From positions 558,001 through 622,000 of the forward strand of contig NZ_LXWK01000015.1 of NCBI RefSeq assembly GCF_001669775.1: a stretch of DNA of 64,000 nt, given 5' to 3'. Made by a program: the position numbers and the translations under genes. The DNA comes from Rheinheimera sp. SA_1. Its GTDB lineage: Bacteria; Pseudomonadota; Gammaproteobacteria; Enterobacterales; Alteromonadaceae. A model generated the notes under the pieces. It ran no database searches, was not told the DNA's origin, and was given only the letters and a program-made list of their open reading frames with translations. Below are positions 52,990 to 61,420 of this stretch, piece by piece; within the stretch, counting starts at the first letter, position 1, and each line of letters starts with the position of its first letter.

Positions 52990-54210
52990 TCAGGCCGAGA
53001 TATCGCGCGTACGACGGCGCAAATACCAACTCATTGCCAGCGTCACGCCATACATCAGCAGCGAAGCCATCACCACACCAGGCCAACCGGCGGCTTGCCA
53101 GAATGGATGCAGATACAGACCGCCGCTACTGGCGCCGACATAATAAAACACCAGATAAAGTGCACTGGCACTCGCTTTGGCGCGGGTTGCATGTTGATTG
53201 ACAAAACCGGTCGCCAGACTGTGCGTCAGGAAAAAACCAAAAGCACTGATAAAAAAACCCAGTACGATGCCCCAAATTTGTGGGATTAACGTCACGACAG
53301 TTCCCAGCATCATAATGGCAATGCCAAGCGCCATGCCTTCAGGCGCTGTCAGTTTTTTACTGATCCGCCCCGAAATGGCCGAGCCTAAAGTACCGGTAAG
53401 ATAAGTCAGAAACAGCAAGCCAATATATCCACTGCTCAGATCATATGGCGCTTGGGACAGTGCAAAGCTGATGTAAGTATATTGATTTAAATAAACAAAA
53501 AAGTTAAAGCCGCCAATCAGAAAGCACAGTAATAACACCGGCTGTCGCAAATGAAACCCGTTATCCGCCAGCGCCTGACGCAACGAAAAAGGTTTGGCAA
53601 CAAAATGCTGCGACGGCGGCAAAAAACGCCAGAACATCACCACTAACAGCAAACTGAGCGCCGCCATTGGCCAAAACGCCCATTGCCAATGGCCAAGCTC
53701 AGCACAAAAACCGGCCAGCACCCGACCAGAAATACCACCCAGCGAACTGGCACTGATGTAATACCCAACTGCCGCAAGTAGTGCTGGTTTGCTCAGCTCC
53801 TCACCCATATAGGCAATAGCGATGGCAGGCAAACCGCCAAGGAAAAAACCCTGTACAGCGCGCCAGAATAATAACTGCGGATAAGTTTCGACCTGAGTAA
53901 TAGCAACAGTCGCTGCAGCCATGCCGAGCAACGTCAGCCCAAGCAACTGCCGCCGGCCAAAGGCATCAGACAAAGCGCCATAAAACAACAGACTGACGCC
54001 AAGCGCCAGCGTCCCAATGGCATAACTCCAGCTAGTTTGCAAAGCACTCAGTGCAAAACTGCGACTGAGTTCAGGCAGCAGCGGCTGTAGCGCATGTAGG
54101 TTGGCGAACACCACCACAGCGGCAAAACTTAAGATCCAGGTGATCTGCCGATAGCGCGGGCTATTTTTGGCGTACGGCTCTGCCGGTGTTGCTGAGAAGT
54201 GATGAGACAA
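52990..54210 (-). CDS. MFS transporter (YnfM-like)
   Basis: 406 residues from a TTG at 54210, which has AGGA six bases upstream; the frame is open to a GTG at 54294 but the extra residues lack a membrane or conserved pattern. About 12 hydrophobic segments are visible. A typical MFS loop is FYGALSDAFGRRQLLGL, and GFFLGGLPAIAIAYMGEEL follows. This layout fits the YnfM-like drug/H+ antiporter group. Substrate unknown. It is convergent with the pseudouridine synthase (18-base gap) and divergent from the DUF885 lipoprotein gene. Confidence 0.85.
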   Translation of the reverse strand: MSHHFSATPAEPYAKNSPRYRQITWILSFAAVVVFANLHALQPLLPELSRSFALSALQTSWSYAIGTLALGVSLLFYGALSDAFGRRQLLGLTLLGMAAATVAITQVETYPQLLFWRAVQGFFLGGLPAIAIAYMGEELSKPALLAAVGYYISASSLGGISGRVLAGFCAELGHWQWAFWPMAALSLLLVVMFWRFLPPSQHFVAKPFSLRQALADNGFHLRQPVLLLCFLIGGFNFFVYLNQYTYISFALSQAPYDLSSGYIGLLFLTYLTGTLGSAISGRISKKLTAPEGMALGIAIMMLGTVVTLIPQIWGIVLGFFISAFGFFLTHSLATGFVNQHATRAKASASALYLVFYYVGASSGGLYLHPFWQAAGWPGVVMASLLMYGVTLAMSWYLRRRTRDISA

Positions 54211-54388
54211 GAAAGGTCCTGTAGCAATACTCAAATTGCTATAACGCCAAGAAACTACACTGATTCTAAAGCAAAGCAGGTTTTGCTGCAGCACCTCTGC
54301 GTATCGATTTTTGACCTGCCGTATCCAATATATTCTGTGTATGATAACGCTTTATGAAATATCTCCCTGCCGTTAAGGATTTTTATCA

Positions 54389-56278
54389 ATGCGCATGTCC
54401 CTATTAAGTCTGGCCATTGCCAGCAGTTTGTTGCTGACGCAATGTACCGAAGCTCCAAAAACATCTGAAACACCACCGGCTGCCGCACTGCCAGCCGCAA
54501 AACCAGTGGCTGACGTTGCCGCCGCCAAAGCCTTGTATGAAAAGGCCACCCAGACGCTGTTTCAGGCGCGCGCCTTAAGTGCTTCCGCCTACGGCCTGAC
54601 CGAGCAGCAGGTTGGCCAGAACTACAAAGCGCAGCTGGAATTATTCGACAGTAAAACTGAAGGCGATTTACGTCTGGCGCTGAGTAAAATTGCCGCAGAA
54701 CTGGTGGCGATGCCATTGCCTACCGACGCGGTGGATGCAGATAACCAAAACGTGATGGCCAACATCATCGGTTATTACGCCGGTGATAGCCGTTTTGCTG
54801 GCGGTTATATCGACCCCTGGATGGGCCATTCAGCTTTTATCATTAACCAAATCAATGGGCCGACTATCGATATGCCGGGCTCGATGGTGAACTCACATCC
54901 AATCAATAACGAGCAGGATGCCAAGGATTATCTCGCTCGCTTAGCCCTATTCGGACCTGCACTGAAAAGCATTAGCGACAAATTTAATACCGATGTAAAA
55001 GCCGGTTGGATCCCGCCACGGGTGCTGCTAGATAAAGCGCAAAATATCCTGAAAAATTATGGTAATAGCAACGCGACTGAGCATCCGCTGTACCGCGACT
55101 TTGCAGCAAAACTCGACAAAGTTACCACCTTCACTGCCGAACAAAAACAACCCTTGCTGGAGCAAGCAGCTAAGCACATCAGCAGTGTCGTAGCGCCAGG
55201 TTATCAGCAGTTACTCGCTGATGTAGTCGCCACTCTACCGCATGCCCGCAGTGAAGCCGGGATTTGGGCGCAGCCAAACGGCAGCGATTTTTATGCCTAT
55301 TCAGTGCGTCAGCTTGGTGATACTGATTTAACGCCGGATCAAATTCACCAGCTTGGTCTGGCTGAAGTGGCGCGGATCAGTAAAGAAATGGACAGCATCC
55401 TCAAAGCCAACGGCTACAGCGAAGGTTCGGTCGGCGATCGGATGACGGCTCTGGCGGAAGAACCACGCTTTTTATATGAAGATTCAGACCAAGGCCGAGC
55501 GACGTTGTTGGCGGATTTAAACCGCTATATCGCCGAAATGGACGTACGGATGCCGGAGCAATTCGCCTCCAAACCGCCTTATGCAGTAGAAGTCCGCCGC
55601 ATTCCGGTAGAAGTGCAAGACAGCGCCGCAGGTGGTCAATACACCAGTCCAGCGATGGATGGCAGTAAACCAGGGATTTATTGGATCAATTTGGCTGATA
55701 TGAAAGCCAACTCAAAATTCGATTTAAAAACACTCACTTATCATGAAGCCAACCCAGGCCATCATTGGCAAATTGCGTTGAATCTGGCACAGGATCAACT
55801 GCCATTGTTACGCCGCATCGCACCTTACAACGCTTATGCCGAAGGTTGGGGTTTGTATTCTGAACTGGTCGCTTATGAAATGGGCATGTACAAAGATGAC
55901 CCATTTGGCAATTTAGGCCGGTTAAAAGCTGAACTGTTCCGTTCAGTGCGGTTGGTAGTCGACACCGGTATGCACGCCAAAAAATGGACCCGTGAGCAAG
56001 CGGTACAATATATGGCGCAAACCACCGGTACGGCCTCTTCTGATGTCATTTCGGAAATTGAACGTTATATGGCATGGCCTGGCCAAGCACTGGGTTACAA
56101 ACTCGGCATGCTGAAAATTGTCGAGCTGCGCGAACTCGCGCGCACCGAACTGGGTGCGCAATTTGATATTCGCGCTTTCCATGATTTAGTGCTGTTATCG
56201 GGCGCCGTGCCAATGAAAGTGCTGGAGCAAAAAGTGCGAGATTGGATTATCTTGCAAAAGCAGCCGGTTCCAGCTTAA
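54389..56278 (+). CDS. DUF885-family lipoprotein (putative metallopeptidase)
   Basis: 629 residues. The lipobox is SSLLLTQC-TE. The DUF885 region covers most of the protein, with the conserved TYHEANPGHHWQ (H452, E453, H458, H459), which resembles a zinc metallopeptidase centre, and YAEGWGLYSE downstream providing a Glu. Family members occur in many proteobacteria and are thought to be peptidases, but the activity is rarely shown. AAGGA lies upstream of the start. A hairpin at 56345 ends the unit. It is likely anchored facing the periplasm. Confidence 0.86.
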   Translation: MRMSLLSLAIASSLLLTQCTEAPKTSETPPAAALPAAKPVADVAAAKALYEKATQTLFQARALSASAYGLTEQQVGQNYKAQLELFDSKTEGDLRLALSKIAAELVAMPLPTDAVDADNQNVMANIIGYYAGDSRFAGGYIDPWMGHSAFIINQINGPTIDMPGSMVNSHPINNEQDAKDYLARLALFGPALKSISDKFNTDVKAGWIPPRVLLDKAQNILKNYGNSNATEHPLYRDFAAKLDKVTTFTAEQKQPLLEQAAKHISSVVAPGYQQLLADVVATLPHARSEAGIWAQPNGSDFYAYSVRQLGDTDLTPDQIHQLGLAEVARISKEMDSILKANGYSEGSVGDRMTALAEEPRFLYEDSDQGRATLLADLNRYIAEMDVRMPEQFASKPPYAVEVRRIPVEVQDSAAGGQYTSPAMDGSKPGIYWINLADMKANSKFDLKTLTYHEANPGHHWQIALNLAQDQLPLLRRIAPYNAYAEGWGLYSELVAYEMGMYKDDPFGNLGRLKAELFRSVRLVVDTGMHAKKWTREQAVQYMAQTTGTASSDVISEIERYMAWPGQALGYKLGMLKIVELRELARTELGAQFDIRAFHDLVLLSGAVPMKVLEQKVRDWIILQKQPVPA

Positions 56279-56344
56279 GTTAAGGACTCAATTTACTGAA
56301 TTAAAAGAACAACTTAATTTGGTAATTTGCGTCAATAATCCACT

Positions 56345-56372
56345 GCTGCGGTAATTAGCCGCAGCGTTTATT
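56345..56372 (+). terminator. Terminator of the DUF885 gene
   Basis: GCTGCGG, seven bases, CCGCAGC, then GTTTATT. A 7-bp GC-rich stem with a weak T run. Confidence 0.65.
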
Positions 56373-56390
56373 CAACAAGGAAAATTCCCG

Positions 56391-56792
56391 ATGACCGATC
56401 GCAATCAGGCCGAATGGCTGTTACAGCAACAAAGTTATGATCAGATGGAAAAACAAGCGCTGTGGCTGAAAGTGGTCGCCATAGTTCTGTGGTTATGGCT
56501 GGTGCAAACCGAAAGTAGCCTGGTGTTGCAACTGGGGTTAATTGGCGTGTTCTGGTTGCATGAAGCCATCTGGAAAACCCAACAAAGCCGCACCGCCGAG
56601 CGGTTGTTAGCGCTGGAACAGGCGTTGTCACAGGGCCAAGACATCGGTTGTCAGTGGCATCAAAGCTGGTTACAACAACGCGGTGGTGCTGTTAGTCTGG
56701 CACTGTCGTATTTGAAACACTGCTTTAAACCGACGGTTGCGATTACTTATCTGGTGCTGCTGGCGGCGACCTTCGCCCGCCATTTTAACTAA
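56391..56792 (+). CDS. Small membrane protein of unknown function
   Basis: 133 residues; not recognised. It has a polar N-terminus (about 1-22), two adjacent hydrophobic segments (about 24-55, VVAIVLWLWLVQ and LGLIGVFWL), a polar helical stretch with many Gln and Glu (58-95), and a last hydrophobic segment (112-130, PTVAITYLVLLAATF). AAGGAAAATTCCCG precedes the ATG, a good ribosome site. Codon use looks like that of its neighbours. It may be an inner-membrane protein; no function is suggested by context. Confidence 0.7.
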   Translation: MTDRNQAEWLLQQQSYDQMEKQALWLKVVAIVLWLWLVQTESSLVLQLGLIGVFWLHEAIWKTQQSRTAERLLALEQALSQGQDIGCQWHQSWLQQRGGAVSLALSYLKHCFKPTVAITYLVLLAATFARHFN

Positions 56793-57118
56793 GTCCAGAG
56801 GGCGGCAGCTGTTCCATTGCTGCAAGCAGCGAAAATACAGCGAAAGTGCCGCCTGTTGTTCTGCTTATCTTGTTAGCTGCATCTACCGCAGCGCCCGAAA
56901 TTTCCCACTAATGTCACCCCAGCGCCAATCACCATAAACTGCCGTCAACCTTCCCGCATAAGTTCCTAATTTAGTTAGTCTAAAAATTAAGCAATTTCTA
57001 ATTTGATATTCCCAAATAGAATCAAGGATATATTGTATACATTATTCAATAGTCTAATATACCTTTGCCTTCGGGTAACATAAATGACATACAACAATAA
57101 TCTTCGCAGGAACATGAC
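56793..57118. other. 326-base gap before the collagenase gene
   Basis: The first 60 bases hold an imperfect inverted repeat (GGCGGCA at 56801, TGCCGCC at 56847) that may end the upstream gene. From about 56960 the sequence is strongly AT-rich and probably carries the collagenase promoter, but I see no clear -35/-10 pair. Confidence 0.6.
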
Positions 57119-59851
57119 ATGCAAAAAAACACTAAAGCGCGGCAACTTAGTTCAAGCGCAACCCTCGCCCCTGGTTTATTGACGATGGCCGTCAGCCTTG
57201 CGCTGTTCAGTCCACAAATGTTGGCAGCAGACAACCGACAGCTGCAGCCGCCACAAACTCAGCAGCAAACCGGGCAGCTTGTACAACAACCCAAGCAACA
57301 AGCTTCTCAACAACAAACTTCATTATTACAAGCTACCAATCAACACCAGCGGCACCAAATTCCGCAGCAGCACCAATGGGTACCTAAATCAAAAACTCAA
57401 CCGGCCGTGATCAATGCGCCGGTTGAGCCAAAACCAGAACATCTGCAGCAGCAAGTACAGGACGAAGAAAGTTATTTCCGCGCCCACAGTCACTCGCAGC
57501 AATTATTGGCCGAGCAAGCGCAAGCAGCCGACGAGTGCACGACAGCAGTGACCGGATATGGCAGCAAATCTGGTCAGGCGTTGGTTGACCATATTCTGGC
57601 GACGCCAAATCACTGTATTAACGATCTTTTTAATGGCGAGCCCAATTCCATTGCTGCCTTTAGTGCCAGCAAAATGACCTTTGTCGCCAACGCGACTGCC
57701 AGCCTTGCCAGCAGCTACAACGCCAGTGGCAGCGAAGTCACAATCGGTAAACTGTACTACTTCCTGCGCGCAGGTTTTTTTGTACAGTACTACAACGACA
57801 CGCTGATCCCGGACTACCCGGCCGCTGTGAAAACAGCCGTACGGGCCGCGTTGGATAATCTGTTCAGCAACCCGGTGTTTTATCAGAATTCATCGCTGAA
57901 TGGTCGCAACATCCAGGATGCCTTGACGCTGGTCGACAGCGCCGGTGAAAACAGCCGCTATTTGTATGTGGTCAAAGAATGGCTGCAACGCTGGAACACC
58001 AGCTACGCCGCCGACTGGGATATGCGTGGTGCGGTGAATCAGATTTTCACCATTTTGTTCCGCGGCCATCAGGACAACGCTTTTGTTGCAGCCACCGCCA
58101 ACGATACGGTTCTGATTAACCGGCTCGGCAATTTCGCCCGTCAAAGCTGGATGATTGGCACAGAAGCATCATTTTTGCAGGAAAATGCCGCCGCTGAACT
58201 GGCGCGGTTTTTACAGTACCCTAATGCGGCCATATACAATGATGTGAAAACGCATGTCACGGCGATTTTGAGCCAATACAGTATGTCCGGCAACGGTTCA
58301 GCGGTGTGGCTACGGGTAGCCGCTGCGGTGGATTATTACGGCCAGTGCGCCACTTACAATATCTGTGGTTTTCAGGAACAGCTGGAACAACAGGTACTGT
58401 CTCAACAGCATGCCTGTAGTGGTTCGATGAAGTTTCGCGCCCAGGATATGACGAGCGCAGAGCTTACCGACTCCTGTAATGCGGTAACAGCGCAGGAAAC
58501 ATATTTCCACCAGTTTTTACGCACTAACCAGCAACCGGTGACTGCCGATCTCAACAGCAATCTGGAAATGGTGGTGTTTGATTCAAGTGCCGACTATGGC
58601 CAATACGCCGGATTATTTTTTGGCATCGATACTAATAATGGCGGCATGTATTTGGAAGGAAATCCGGCAACTGCGACCAATCAAGCGCGCTTTATTGCTT
58701 ATGAAGCCGAATGGTTACGTCCGGAATTTCATGTCTGGAACCTGACGCACGAAATGGTGCATTACCTCGACGGCCGCTTTAACCTCGAGGGCGATTTTGG
58801 TGCGGCCAAAGTCGACACCCATAAGACCGTATGGTGGATTGAAGGTCTGGCCGAATATGTGTCAAAGAAAAACCGCAACGATACGGCTATCACCATAGCG
58901 CGCACCAAGCAGTTTAAGCTCAGTGAAATTCTCGCTAACAACTACAGCAGTGGCCAGGACAGAGTGTATCGCTGGGGTTATCTGGCGGTGCGGTTTATGT
59001 TTGAAACCCAGCCTGCCACGGTCACTAATTTGCTGACACATTTCCGCGACGGCGACTACGATGCCTATTTAAGCGCCATCAACGCCATCGGTACCAGTCT
59101 GGACAGTCAATGGTCGACCTGGCTTGGCAACGTGCAAAGCAACGACACTATCCCGCAAGTGACCATCGGCCAAACCGGCAATGGCGCGGCACTGGTGAAT
59201 GGCCAGGCCAAAACCGGGCTTGGTGCCGCTCAGGGCAACTGGCTGCAGCATTATATTGATGTGCCGGCCAATCAGGCGAAACTGGTGGTGGCACAAAATG
59301 GTGGCAGCGGCGACTCCGATTTGTATCTGAATCATGGTTCGCAACCGACGTTACAAACCTATAGCTGTCGGCCTTATGTCGGTGGCAACAGCGAAACTTG
59401 CACCGTCAACAATCCGGCAGCTGGTCGCTGGTATGTCGGCAATTATGCTTATGCCAACTTTAGTAACCTCAGTCTGACGGCGACTTACACACCAAGGCCG
59501 CCACAACCGGATGCCTGCGCCAATCAAGCGCCGGTCGATTATATTTCGGTGCAGGCGGGACAAATGTATTGTGTGGTGGCAGGAAATGATGGCTACACCT
59601 ATTTCTACTATTACAACAACGTCGCCAACGCCCGGTTAAAATTGAACCTGTACGGCCCGACCACCGGCAACGCTGATTTGTATTTCAGTGCGCTGAACTG
59701 GCCAACCAATAGCAGTTATCAGCAGCGCTCAGAAAACAGCGACAGCACTGAGCAGATCCTGACGAATCCGCTGCCGGTTGGCTGGAGTTATATCGGGGTG
59801 AAAGGCAATCCAACCAAAGGACAGACCACATTGGTGGTTAGTCTGCAGTAA
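57119..59851 (+). CDS. Secreted M9-family collagenase-like metalloprotease
   Basis: 910 residues. The signal sequence ends near MLA-AD (about residue 36). Residues 40-100 are Gln-rich, probably a pro-region. The M9 N-terminal domain follows, and the zinc site is HEMVHYLDGRF (H544, E545, H548), with EGLAEY (E575, E579) giving the third ligand. Two C-terminal PPC domains occupy about 690-790 and 800-908 (SGDSDLYLNHG; TGNADLYFSAL). It probably degrades collagen or similar animal protein outside the cell. No type II secretion or other partner genes adjoin it. It ends 9 bases before a perfect 27-bp inverted repeat. Confidence 0.9.
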   Translation: MQKNTKARQLSSSATLAPGLLTMAVSLALFSPQMLAADNRQLQPPQTQQQTGQLVQQPKQQASQQQTSLLQATNQHQRHQIPQQHQWVPKSKTQPAVINAPVEPKPEHLQQQVQDEESYFRAHSHSQQLLAEQAQAADECTTAVTGYGSKSGQALVDHILATPNHCINDLFNGEPNSIAAFSASKMTFVANATASLASSYNASGSEVTIGKLYYFLRAGFFVQYYNDTLIPDYPAAVKTAVRAALDNLFSNPVFYQNSSLNGRNIQDALTLVDSAGENSRYLYVVKEWLQRWNTSYAADWDMRGAVNQIFTILFRGHQDNAFVAATANDTVLINRLGNFARQSWMIGTEASFLQENAAAELARFLQYPNAAIYNDVKTHVTAILSQYSMSGNGSAVWLRVAAAVDYYGQCATYNICGFQEQLEQQVLSQQHACSGSMKFRAQDMTSAELTDSCNAVTAQETYFHQFLRTNQQPVTADLNSNLEMVVFDSSADYGQYAGLFFGIDTNNGGMYLEGNPATATNQARFIAYEAEWLRPEFHVWNLTHEMVHYLDGRFNLEGDFGAAKVDTHKTVWWIEGLAEYVSKKNRNDTAITIARTKQFKLSEILANNYSSGQDRVYRWGYLAVRFMFETQPATVTNLLTHFRDGDYDAYLSAINAIGTSLDSQWSTWLGNVQSNDTIPQVTIGQTGNGAALVNGQAKTGLGAAQGNWLQHYIDVPANQAKLVVAQNGGSGDSDLYLNHGSQPTLQTYSCRPYVGGNSETCTVNNPAAGRWYVGNYAYANFSNLSLTATYTPRPPQPDACANQAPVDYISVQAGQMYCVVAGNDGYTYFYYYNNVANARLKLNLYGPTTGNADLYFSALNWPTNSSYQQRSENSDSTEQILTNPLPVGWSYIGVKGNPTKGQTTLVVSLQ

Positions 59852-59860
59852 TTGTTAACA

Positions 59861-59916
59861 TCGGGGTCAGAGTCAATTGTTAACAGAAATCTGTTAACAA
59901 TTGACTCTGACCCCGA
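59861..59916. repeat. Perfect 27-bp inverted repeat with GGGGTCAGAGTC ends
   Basis: Arms 59861-59887 and 59890-59916 are exact reverse complements with a 2-base loop. The outer sequence GGGGTCAGAGTCAATT resembles REP-like repeats linked to REP-associated tyrosine transposases, as I recall them. It lies between two convergent genes and could act as a bidirectional terminator. Confidence 0.85.
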
Positions 59917-59942
59917 AATTTACATTTGGATAGAATTTAGAG

Positions 59943-61235
59943 TTAGAGGTCTTGCTTCACTTTGGTCACCAGTAACTGATCAATTTTGTAGTTGTCGATA
60001 TCGACCACTTCAAATTTGTAACCCTGATGCAAGACAAAGTCGGTACGTTTGGGGATTTTACGCAGCATATACATCATAAAACCGGCGATGGTTTCGTAGT
60101 TCTCCTGGTCCGGAAATTGGTCTATCGACAATACCCGCATCACATCATCGAGCGGAGTCAAGCCTTCAACTAACCAGGAATCGTCATCGCGTTTAACGAT
60201 TTGTTCTTCTTCCGAATTCACCAGTTCGCCCATCACAATGCTCATCACATCTTTAAGCGTGATCATGCCAACCACCAGCGCGTATTCATTTAAAATCACT
60301 GCAAAATCCACACCACTGGCTTTAAATTGCGCGAGTGCTTCATATAACGACAAGGTATCCGGAATGATTAATGGTGTGCGTAAAATGCCTTCTTTACTGA
60401 GCGAAATTGATTGCTCATGCAGCACCTGCATCAGAATATCGCGGGTATCAACATAACCGACCACCCGATCAAGCGCTTGATCACAAACGATAAATTTCGC
60501 GTGCGGGTGTTCGGCAATTTTCGCTTTGATGCTTTCCGGGGTTTCTTTCAGTACAAAATAGATCAGGCTTTCGCGTGGCGTCATTGCGGATGTCACGGTG
60601 CGCTGGTCCATATCAAAGACGTTTTCCAGCAGTTTATGTTCTTGTTGTTGCAACACGCCGGCTTCTGCGCCTTCGTCCATCATCGAAATAATGTCTTCCG
60701 GGGTGATTTGGTCTTTGCGCTGAATGGGCACATTAAAAACTTTAAACACCAGATTGGCGATGCTGTTAAACAGCCAGACCAGCGGTTTCAGCACAATTAA
60801 CAATAACAAAATCGGTCGTACCACAGCCACCGCCACTTGCTCCGGCGCCAGCATCGCCAGGCGCTTTGGCATTAAATCAGCAAACAGAATAAATAAAGCG
60901 GTGACAAAAAATACCGACAAACCAAAGCCAAGCGACTGTAGCGCTGGGCCATCGTAGATGAATTGCAGCAATTCAACAAAGGTCGGCGTAAAAGCAGCTT
61001 CACCCAAAATGCCGCCCAAAATGGCGACAGCGTTCAGGCCAATCTGAATAATGGTAAAAAAACCACCGGGATGTTCTTGTAGCGCCAGCACTTGTTTGGC
61101 GCGGAGTTCGCCATCACTGAACAGCTGTCGTAACCGCTGTTTACGCGATGCAGCCAGCGCGATTTCTGACATTGAAAAAAATGCACTGACACTAATCAGC
61201 AGCACGATAATAAGGACATGTTCAAACAAAGACAT
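59943..61235 (-). CDS. CorC/HlyC-family membrane protein (DUF21-CBS)
   Basis: 430 residues from the ATG at 61235 (GGTGAG upstream); a GTG at 61247 adds four. The DUF21/CNNM membrane domain (about 1-190) has VSAFFSMSEIALAASRKQRLRQL and ADLMPKRLAML. A CBS pair follows (about 210-330; RTVTSAMTPRESL, GYVDTRDILMQV), then a CorC_HlyC domain (about 345-428). YtfL/PaeA-type proteins of this layout export polyamines or act on divalent cations. It is convergent with the collagenase gene, with the 27-bp inverted repeat between them. Confidence 0.88.
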   Translation of the reverse strand: MSLFEHVLIIVLLISVSAFFSMSEIALAASRKQRLRQLFSDGELRAKQVLALQEHPGGFFTIIQIGLNAVAILGGILGEAAFTPTFVELLQFIYDGPALQSLGFGLSVFFVTALFILFADLMPKRLAMLAPEQVAVAVVRPILLLLIVLKPLVWLFNSIANLVFKVFNVPIQRKDQITPEDIISMMDEGAEAGVLQQQEHKLLENVFDMDQRTVTSAMTPRESLIYFVLKETPESIKAKIAEHPHAKFIVCDQALDRVVGYVDTRDILMQVLHEQSISLSKEGILRTPLIIPDTLSLYEALAQFKASGVDFAVILNEYALVVGMITLKDVMSIVMGELVNSEEEQIVKRDDDSWLVEGLTPLDDVMRVLSIDQFPDQENYETIAGFMMYMLRKIPKRTDFVLHQGYKFEVVDIDNYKIDQLLVTKVKQDL

Positions 61236-61314
61236 TGGATCACTCACCAGGCATGGGCACCCGCAGTTACATTTAGCTGCGTATGGTGCCGTGGATTACT
61301 GAAACTTTTATGAC

Positions 61315-61346
61315 AACGCCCGACAGTATAGGCTGTCGGGCGTTTT
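61315..61346. terminator. 12-bp hairpin between CorC-like and S9 peptidase genes
   Basis: AACGCCCGACAG, six bases, CTGTCGGGCGTT, perfect 12-bp stem. The plus-strand side is followed by TTATTT; the minus side, which would serve the S9 peptidase gene, is followed by GTCATAAAAG, a poor T run. Confidence 0.65.
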
Positions 61347-61420
61347 ATTTCAGCTGCTTAGCGCAATTGATTCCGCAACTCAGTGCAAATGATCAAAGCT
61401 CAAATCGAGGCGGGGTTATT

